Positions 54,744-64,000 of a stretch of 64,000 bases of DNA are shown one piece after another; within the stretch, counting starts at the first letter, position 1; every line of letters begins with the position of its first letter. The notes beneath the pieces are model-generated. The model had not been told where the DNA came from. It did not search any database and saw only the letters and a list, made by a program, of their open reading frames with translations. Source of the stretch: Strobilurus pachycystidiatus (lineage: Eukaryota > Basidiomycota > Agaricomycetes > Agaricales > Physalacriaceae); NCBI GenBank assembly GCA_019915135.1, contig JAHLMK010000003.1, positions 2,790,001 through 2,854,000 of the forward strand, given 5' to 3'. The translations under genes were made by a program, and so were the position numbers.

Positions 54744-56226
54744 GCAGGCAGTCGCATCTGCGGGGCTGGGGTTCTTGACACCTGGTCTGTGTCTCCAAAA
54801 CATCAACTGCCTGTGTTATCAGGGCTTACGCGTCCTCCGCGTCATCCAGATGATGGTTGGCGCGCGTCGATGGGCGCCAATGTCATCCACGGCTGTTGTG
54901 AGCCATGGAGTGGCAATCCGTGTGGGGCGAGGGTCGGAAATAAAAGAGTAAAGATAAAGAAGGGCCCCAGGCAGAAGCTCGGGGCTGGATGGCGCGACGT
55001 GGTCGTCGCGCTGGGCTGGTAAGAGGAGAGAGACGCTGTTGCACGAGTTTCCGGCGATGTCGGTGCGAGAATAATCTTATCAAGATTAGAAACTTGAAAA
55101 CGATTGGCTGGGTCCCAAGTCCAAAATCGGAGCGATCTCCGGATGGACTTGGGCTTGAAAACCAAACCCCAGCCAATTCGGCACTTCCGTCGCACTTGAA
55201 ATCAAGATTCAAAACAGTAATTATTCGCTATCTACAGCGCTTGGCATCAAATAAAGCCGCGAGTACGTCGACAGATACATAGCTAACTCTCTCCCCTTTC
55301 TCTTTTTTCTCTCTCTTTTCGCAACTTGAAAAAACTTGAATTTGACCCCGTCTGAACAGACTTAGGACATAAGCCAATGCCGGCTCTTAAATCAAGCCCG
55401 TTCAGACCTAAGTCCAAACACGGACTTGGGTCAATTTCACATGTGATCCGCCAAGGCGCCTGTTCGAATACAGGTCTGGCCAACTTTTGTGCGCGAGTCT
55501 AACACGCTGCAAATCTAATGCTGCAAGCTTGTGTGGAGGGCGGAGGACCTAGCAATGCTTGACATTGCATTGGGCATTAATGTACACCAATGTGAGACCA
55601 TGAATACAGAGAGAGAAATGGGCTTGTACCTTGGACAGACGCTGAAGTACTTAGGGGTCATAGCGAGAACACTAGTGGTACTACAAAATGAGAAATAGAA
55701 TATTATTGAACGGTGTAGACTGTACAGCGGTGGGGAATGGTAGTGGCGTGCAGTTGTATCTGATGGTCCGTACTCGCAACACACTTATTTTGCCGTAATG
55801 CAAGCAATGTGGCGAGAGATTGAACTTTTTGTTGAGGCGCGGAACGCTCAAATGAGCGATCCACATACCCGCAACAAAAAATGAATAGTGTTGGTGGGGG
55901 TGGGTGCAGGGGTCGATGAAAGTGGAGGGGCTCGTGGCGTTGGTAGCGTCGCTAGGTGCGCCGCTATGCACTCAACAGTGGTGAGATGGAAAAAGAGGGA
56001 GTGCAGTGGTATCGACGATGAGCGAGAGCATGCGGGGTGGATAAGTGTCCGGACTCCGTATTGGCGGCAATAACAACGACGGCGAGGGTGGCGGCGGCGG
56101 CGGCGAAAAAAGACGGGAGTGAGGCGCCCAGCCAGCATGGATGTATGAGAAAGGATGAGTAACATACCAGACTGACTACCGAGGCCGTACCAATCAGTAC
56201 CCCATGAGAGTCCGACATTGCACCCC
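54744..56226. repeat. Tandem duplication, unit 1 (1,483 bp)
   Basis: The unit starts GCAGGCAGTCGCATCTGC and consists of a 289-bp block (54744-55032) plus the 1.2-kb repeat copy B (55033-56229). The next unit starts with the same word at 56227. All frames inside reappear at +1,483. Confidence 0.95.
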
Positions 56227-56229
56227 GCA
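55033..56229. repeat. 1.2-kb interspersed repeat, copy B
   Basis: It corresponds to 49132-50328 at an offset of 5,901. The right edge shared with copy A is ACCCCGCA, after which the sequences differ. Confidence 0.93.
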
Positions 56230-56859
56230 GGCAGTCGCATCTGCGGGGCTGGGGTTCTTGACACCTGGTCTGTGTCTCCAAAACATCAACTGCCTGTGTT
56301 ATCAGGGCTTACGCGTCCTCCGCGTCATCCAGATGATGGTTGGCGCGCGTCGATGGGCGCCAATGTCATCCACGGCTGTTGTGAGCCATGGAGTGGCAAT
56401 CCGTGTGGGGCGAGGGTCGGAAATAAAAGAGTAAAGATAAAGAAGGGCCCCAGGCAGAAGCTCGGGGCTGGATGGCGCGACGTGGTCGTCGCGCTGGGCT
56501 GGTAAGAGGAGAGAGACGCTGTTGCACGAGTTTCCGGCGATGTCGGTGCGAGAATAATCTTATCAAGATTAGAAACTTGAAAACGATTGGCTGGGTCCCA
56601 AGTCCAAAATCGGAGCGATCTCCGGATGGACTTGGGCTTGAAAACCAAACCCCAGCCAATTCGGCACTTCCGTCGCACTTGAAATCAAGATTCAAAACAG
56701 TAATTATTCGCTATCTACAGCGCTTGGCATCAAATAAAGCCGCGAGTACGTCGACAGATACATAGCTAACTCTCTCCCCTTTCTCTTTTTTCTCTCTCTT
56801 TTCGCAACTTGAAAAAACTTGAATTTGACCCCGTCTGAACAGACTTAGGACATAAGCCA
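56227..56859. repeat. Tandem duplication, unit 2 (truncated, 633 bp)
   Basis: It repeats 54744-55376 and then breaks at ATAAGCCA, followed by unrelated sequence (CAATGCCATGACAC). It includes the third partial copy of the 1.2-kb repeat, with its hairpin. Confidence 0.95.
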
Positions 56860-57422
56860 CAATGCCATGACACTCTGCGTCAATGCAACGGCTGGAAGCA
56901 GTCTTGACTGTTCTTCAGCATGTGACATATTCAATGGTCGACGCTGGTCGCGACTCGAATGTGTTGAGCCACATGTCGCATTGTCGGTCTCGGCAATAGC
57001 CACGGATGAGCTTCCCATGGCATCCCCCTTCCTTAGCCTTGTACTACTACTACGTCGAATCAAACTAAGCAGTGCTCTTGCCCCAATGTTCAAACAGCAT
57101 GTATAAGACAGATGTAGTTTCAGTAGCACGTCTGCAATGATCCAGGCAAGGAAATGGGTGAAACAAGTGCGTTTGCTGTATATTTGGTGAGTGCCATGAT
57201 CCATCTCGATGCCTGCGACGTACGCTGACCGACGATGGACAGAGCAGCACTCATTCATGGTAAGTATTACATATACACATCACTCCCGGATCTAACAGCT
57301 CTCTTGTGCTAACGGGGCGTAGACCATGGGGAACAGAAGCGGCCTGACGGAGAAGTCAATCAAGACTTTGCGGGGAAAGATTTCCTTCCCTATCCCAGTC
57401 TGGTTGCGCGCACGATCCAGCC
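56860..57422. other. Upstream region of the kinase gene
   Basis: I see no supported gene. Short minus-strand frames are not convincing. The promoter of the kinase gene is expected here. Confidence 0.4.
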
Positions 57423-59593
57423 ATGGCGAGCGCAATCGCAGACGCCGCGAGCAAGAGGTTCAGCGACGAGCGAGTGCTGGATGAATTGCGGGGGAGGCTT
57501 GACGCACGTGGACGTGATCTGTGTCCAGAAAGAGCCGGAGTCGGAGTCTCGGTGAGAAAATCACTTGCGGATCCACAGTCATCGCCAGCCAGACCTCAGT
57601 CTGCCCCGCCACCTCGCCGCCGTTCATTTCGACAAATCATCTCTGATTGTTTGTCGCTCATCCACGCCAGCGCAGCCGCTCGTTATATGCTTTCCGCGCC
57701 GCCACCGCTGGACTTGGCCTTTGACAATGACGAATGGTCTCCCCAACCTCGCCTCTACCGCGCCGCCAGTGTCGGCAGCTGGGGAGTCACATCGATAGGA
57801 CGCGGATTCGACTGGGACGAAAACGACGACACATCCGACCTCGCCTTCCCCCACCGCAGCGACGCTGTACCGCAGAAGGACACGCCGCGATCGCCTTGGC
57901 CCGAACCCAGAACAGACTATGTCGACGAGGAGCTCGGACGCAAGACTCCGACCATCATCGTCGACGCCTCCAAGCCCAAAGTCATGCGGCCCGTCACGAA
58001 TGTTACGCCTACAGCTCCCTTTGTGATGACCAGCTTTACCTCGGATCCTGCCATCTTTACTGCTTCCTCTCCCATCCCCTCATCCGCCCCAATGACGGCC
58101 AGCATCCCCAGCTCGCCATCCTCCTTCAAATCGCCCTCTCTGCCCCGTTCTCCTTCCCTTGGCCAGCTACCTCGCCCCCGACGGCGCTCATCACAGCAAC
58201 GTGTCTCCTTGGTTGCCGGCAGGGTTCTCATAGCCCCGCTCGAACCCTCGTCCCCGAATATCCTCCCAACATCCCTCCATCGGACTAGCAGCTCGGTCAG
58301 CTCTGTTAGTACGGCGAGCACCCGGGCACCCTCACCGACCGAATCAAAAGAGTCCTTCCTGGGAGAGAGAAACATCTCCGAGTTCCACATCGAGGGCGAG
58401 ATTGGACGTGGCGCATACGGTCTTGTGAAGCGCGCCCGGGAGATCCAAAAAGATGGAAGTCTGGGGGTAAGAACTGTCAACCGCATTTCCCGAGTCCGGC
58501 TCAACAAATACCTTATCGCAGCCTCCGCTCGTCATCAAGCAGGTTATCAAGCAACGCATACTCGCGGATTGTTGGAAGAAACATCCCAAATATGGAACTA
58601 TTCCCATAGAAATCTATGTCATGTCAGCTATCTCCAACACCTCATATGTCCTTCCTCCTCGACGACCTTGGGATCCATCGCGATTAGGGTCCTGCTCAGA
58701 TAACGCTATCGAACTAGCATCTAATGACGACTCGGCGGACGATACAGATGTCTGGATCGAAGGCAGCACCGTACAGGGTCACCCCAACATCTGCCCGCTA
58801 CTGGATTTCTTCGAGGATAACCACTACTACTATCTCGTACTTCCCTCATCCACCCCTGAAACGCGTCCCAATGAGCCACCTCCGCCCTCCGACCTCTTTG
58901 ATCTCGTCGAAAGCTTCCCTCAAGGTCTTCCCTCGAGCTCTGTCCGTACATATCTCGGTCAGATCGCCGACGCGTTGAGTTTCCTGCACTCGCATGGCAT
59001 CGGTTAGTATTTCACTTGCCCATAAGTCTTCATCATTGACGGCAGTGTACTCTAACAGTCCACCGTGATATCAAGGACGAGAATGTCGTGCTGGGCCCGC
59101 GTGGCAATTGCATCTTGATCGATTTCGGAAGTTCCGGGCTTGTCAAAAAGAATGGATGGGATTCCTTCAGTGGAACGTATGTGCTCAGTTGTAATTCGCT
59201 ATCCCCGCCAATTGACGGCCCGGCTTACGCAGATTGGACTATGCTGGCCCTGAGATACTGCGTGGCGAACGCTACCATGGCAAAGAGCAGGACGTCTGGG
59301 CGTTTGGGGTCGTGGCGTATGTGCTTCTGGTAGGGGAGTGTCCCTTCATGACTGCCGCGGAGGCACAGGAGGGGCTGGATTCTCCATTTGCGAGCGCGTC
59401 GATGGCGTTGGATGAACGATGTGCGGAGGGCAAAGAACTTGATGGTGAGGAAGCGGATGGGGGCGGGGCTCTTGGCGACGCCGCAGCCCTTGTCCGAGCG
59501 TGTCTCCGCTTGCAAGTCTCAGCGCGTCCGACGTTTGAGAGGATTCTACAGAGTCGGTTCCTCGCCGGGCGAGATGGACTGGACGACATCTAA
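57423..59593 (+). CDS. Ser/Thr protein kinase, PAS-kinase (PSK)-type catalytic domain, 667 aa
   Basis: The exons 57423-58466, 58522-59002, 59059-59176 and 59233-59593 join in consistent phase, giving 667 residues. The first 320 residues are low-complexity, Ser/Pro-rich (SIPSSPSSFKSPSLPRSPSL) and probably regulatory. The kinase domain follows. The glycine loop is IEGEIGRGAYGLVKRA (about 324), the Lys region PPLVIKQVIKQRI, the catalytic loop VHRDIKDENVVL, Mg-binding DFGSSG, the activation/P+1 segment SFSGTLDYAGPEIL, then VWAFGVVAYVLL. HRDIKDEN with DFGS is characteristic of the PAS-kinase/PSK branch of CAMK kinases, which regulate sugar flux and translation in yeast. I see no PAS domain in the N-terminal part. 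About 80 residues between the glycine loop and the hinge (acidic, NDDSADDTDVW) form an insert. The gene is intact and probably functional. Confidence 0.88.
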
Positions 59594-60180
59594 ATACGGA
59601 GGAGCGACTGTAAAAGAAAGAGCAAAAAAGCCGAAGTTGATATGTATTCAAGACGCATGCTGTATCATTCTCCTCACATTGTACCCACCTGTAATCGATC
59701 GTTATCTCGCACATCTTAATAGCATTACATCCCGTGTAGACACAGACGATGTTTGTAGTAGTACAGCTCAATTATGCAGTATTTATCGCGCCGTTGGGTT
59801 GTGGGCTGTGAGCAGCAGCGGGACGAGAGGAATAGAGTTCAGAATACGGGCGGAGCCGAATCGGAGTCAAGACGTGTCACGCGGTTTGCTATCACAGCCA
59901 TCTGATCGATGGAAAATTTCGTTTGGGCGTGGGTATAACTAGGCCAAACAGGTCATTTTTGAAGACGCACCCTCCTTCCTTACCCACCACCACCTCCCTT
60001 CACTTTTGTACATCTAAAGTGAGTTGACACTCTGCATCGTCGCCCATTCGCCGCCGCCCCCATCGCCCACCATCTGCCTCGGTCGTGCTTCGTCGCTGCC
60101 CGCGCTCTCTTTTCATCCACTCGTCCGATGTCCTGCGATCTCTGAAACTGACTTGTTTTCGCACCTGCAGATCCACCAAA

Positions 60181-61982
<1,802 letters not shown>

Positions 61983-62530
61983 ATAGATGTAGAACTAGTG
62001 TAATTCTTTTTACTTTCTTTTTGCTTCTCGGTCTTTCTTCTTTTCATTATCACTCACCTGTGCAACTTGTCATCATTAACATTGTATTTACGCCACGACC
62101 ACGAATGAATAGTACAATGGAAGTTGTATTAACGTGTTTGAGCTAGATGTTTGATTAAGAACGTGAACTTGGGCGCACTGTAGTCTTCCCCAGGCAGGCT
62201 CAATCAGCTGGCCTTTGGACGCTTTCTTGGTTGTGTCTTGTGCCATGGCTCAATCAATTCAACGATTTACCTCCAAACGCATACGGGACAGATGCATTCG
62301 CTGATATCGATAGGTGTGGTCAAACACGCAGGTGAAAGGAGGAATCAGCCGGCAAGTGGAGGCAGTGCATCTTGGACCACCTCGTCGGTTGGTGGCGCAT
62401 TCCTGAACCCGAATTCGACTTCGGATATATGTGCATCCTCCTCGATCTCCTTACTGACAGTATTCCTCAGTCCTTAACAGAATGTAGCAGCTCATCGCAA
62501 CTTCCTTATGATAATCGATTCAAGTCTCGT
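61983..62530. other. Intergenic between convergent genes
   Basis: This is the TEF1 3' region (T-rich 62000-62050) and the tail of the minus-strand gene. I see no gene. Frames at 62238-62575 are short and unsupported. Confidence 0.45.
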
Positions 62531-63999
62531 TTAGAAAACGAACGGCTCATTTGGAGTGCTGGACTTTGTACTTAGTAGAACCGAGAGTCCGTCTTCAAGC
62601 TGATCCCCTATGTGCTTTCCCTCGAGTTTTTCCCGTAAACATACATCCAGGTCAATGTCTCCATCAACCAGCTGCAAAACCTTCCCCTCAAAAAAACCAC
62701 GCAAAGGAAAAGAAATGCCCTCATCCTCTTGATGGTTCCGATTCCAGAAGACGAGTTTCTCCATGGTCTGGCAACACTCCCTCCATGACATTTGAGAACG
62801 ATTGGAGCAATGATCCCGGAGTGCGCGCAGAGTCAAATCGGAATCTTTAGCTGTGCAGAGGATCATGAGTATCACGGTGAGGTTGTGAGGGCGGCAGAGC
62901 AAATCGAGCGAGTCTGGGGTAGGTCGGGACAGAATGAATTTCACGAACGCAGTGATGAGATCTTCAGGTTCAGCACGCCGCGCACCTGCCACCCATAGCT
63001 CTGAAATCGTCGCCATCCAGTCGTCATCTGCAAACACTTCGTACGCCTCTCCATGACCTGCATCGAGGGCATCAATCATGAACTCAAATATGGAGCGGAC
63101 GGCGGTAGTCGATCGTTTAGTCTGTCTAGTCGCCGGGGACAACGCAAATTCGTGGTGCACACATCGAGCAATGGGGACTCCGAGGAGACGATGGAGGGAG
63201 GGCATGGGGAGAGGAAGTTTGTGCATTACAACCGGCCTATAAGCATGGAGAATTCCAGGTAAACAATAATATCGAAGCTCACGAGACTCGTTCGGCTCGA
63301 AGATGCAAGTCAAGTTCACCACGTCCATAACCAGTTCTCCGAACTGATTCTGGAGGTACGTATTCTGGCGAACAGGGTAGACAACAATTAGGCAGTCTCC
63401 GATGTGCCACAAGACACATTTCAAGAGGCGGATGAAGGCGAGTTCACTGGTAAAGTCTAGGTCTCCCGTATGTATATGATGCAAAGCGAGCTTCCCGGCT
63501 GCGAGCAGGACTCGGTATGGAAGCCAAAGGGACCAGTCGGTGTCGAATGACCAGTCGGTGTTGAATGACGAAAGAATGGGGATCCGAAGCAGCGCAGTGG
63601 CGATTCCAGGTGCCTGCCGCGACAGCATTGCCTGACCCATAGTCATTGCTGTCTCCATAGAACTTGAAGTTTCCCGAACATCCGCGAAGTTCCCGGAATC
63701 AAAAAGGCTCACAAAAATCTTCGTGTACGGAATGTCGCACTGAGTATTCTTGGACGCAAAAACACCGGAGTCGACAGCGAGGATCCAAAGCCTGTTCCAC
63801 ACAAGGGGATGGAACTTGATACTGGCATTGCGTACCAGAAAGTCAAGCAGCACCTGACCGTCAAATTGGAACTCCTTCGACAAGCCTTTGACATTGGGCC
63901 GAAGTGAGACTTTCGTGGAGTCATGGTGAGAAAGCCACGCGGCGGCGGTGTAGTGCGGATCGTCGATGGTCATAGGATCGTATGGGGTGGACCATGGGT
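62531..63999 (-). CDS. Hypothetical protein, 480+ aa, probably partial at window edge
   Basis: This single open minus-strand frame has a first ATG at 63973 (MTIDDPHYTAAAWLSHHD). It is also open upstream to the end of the window (HPWSTPYDP), so the true start may lie outside. The protein is helical and leucine-rich. It has repeated hydrophobic blocks (FDGQVLLDFLVRNASIKFHP, FTSELAFIRLLKCVLWHIGD, DSLDLLCRPHNLTVILMILC) and a charged C-terminus (RNHQEDEGISFPLRGFFEG). That pattern suggests an alpha-solenoid-like fold. No motif identifies a family. Agaricomycetes have many unassigned proteins of this type. It is convergent with TEF1 and intronless over the visible part. Confidence 0.7.
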   Translation of the reverse strand, partial: PWSTPYDPMTIDDPHYTAAAWLSHHDSTKVSLRPNVKGLSKEFQFDGQVLLDFLVRNASIKFHPLVWNRLWILAVDSGVFASKNTQCDIPYTKIFVSLFDSGNFADVRETSSSMETAMTMGQAMLSRQAPGIATALLRIPILSSFNTDWSFDTDWSLWLPYRVLLAAGKLALHHIHTGDLDFTSELAFIRLLKCVLWHIGDCLIVVYPVRQNTYLQNQFGELVMDVVNLTCIFEPNESRELRYYCLPGILHAYRPVVMHKLPLPMPSLHRLLGVPIARCVHHEFALSPATRQTKRSTTAVRSIFEFMIDALDAGHGEAYEVFADDDWMATISELWVAGARRAEPEDLITAFVKFILSRPTPDSLDLLCRPHNLTVILMILCTAKDSDLTLRALRDHCSNRSQMSWRECCQTMEKLVFWNRNHQEDEGISFPLRGFFEGKVLQLVDGDIDLDVCLREKLEGKHIGDQLEDGLSVLLSTKSSTPNEPFVF

Positions 64000-64000
64000 G

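Overview
The window looks like a chromosomal segment of a mushroom-forming basidiomycete (Agaricomycetes). It has intron-dense genes with introns of about 32-60 nt and GT..AG borders, a fungal EF-1alpha gene cut by eight short introns, decayed MED12-, NOT1-, P4-ATPase- and ABC-transporter-like genes, a KDZ-class transposase with a CxC2 cysteine cluster, a LINE with RNase H, and Ty3/Gypsy polymerases whose RT motif reads FIDD. There are no operons or bacterial signals.

Layout. 0.8-5.6 kb: remnants of a MED12-like gene running directly into remnants of NOT1 (CCR4-NOT scaffold), both full of stops and frameshifts. 9.6-10.7 kb: an intact three-exon F-box-like gene. 11.6-14.2 kb: a 5'-truncated LINE on the minus strand with a poly(A) tail and a perfect 15-bp target duplication. 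14.4-15.5 kb: a decayed ABC-transporter ATPase domain. 16.9-17.3 kb: a non-autonomous TIR element (MITE) with five internal decamers. 18.4-24.1 kb: pieces of an unrecognised decayed gene, apparently split by a block that carries a P4-ATPase fragment and a hairpin element. 24.3-29.0 kb (minus strand): an intact three-exon gene for a 974-aa unknown protein, lying just 3' of a broken Gypsy integrase. 29-31 kb: ACTCGA-type simple repeats.

31.2-40.2 kb is the most interesting block. It holds an intact seven-exon SPT5-like (KOW-domain) gene, an intact divergent eight-exon gene of unknown function, and a broken KDZ transposase gene. 41.4-49.1 kb holds a Gypsy-type pol (RT, RNase H, integrase) preceded by a gag-position ORF and followed by three further ORFs and an LTR-like sequence. 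A 1.2-kb repeat begins exactly where the LTR-like block ends. The same repeat recurs at 55.0 kb inside a 1,483-bp tandem duplication (54.7-56.9 kb).

57.4-64.0 kb looks like ordinary, conserved chromosome: a PAS-kinase-type Ser/Thr kinase, TEF1 (EF-1alpha), and a convergent unknown gene that runs to the window edge. Overall, a housekeeping region on the right adjoins a transposon-rich 'graveyard' on the left, with a few intact lineage-specific genes embedded among the elements.
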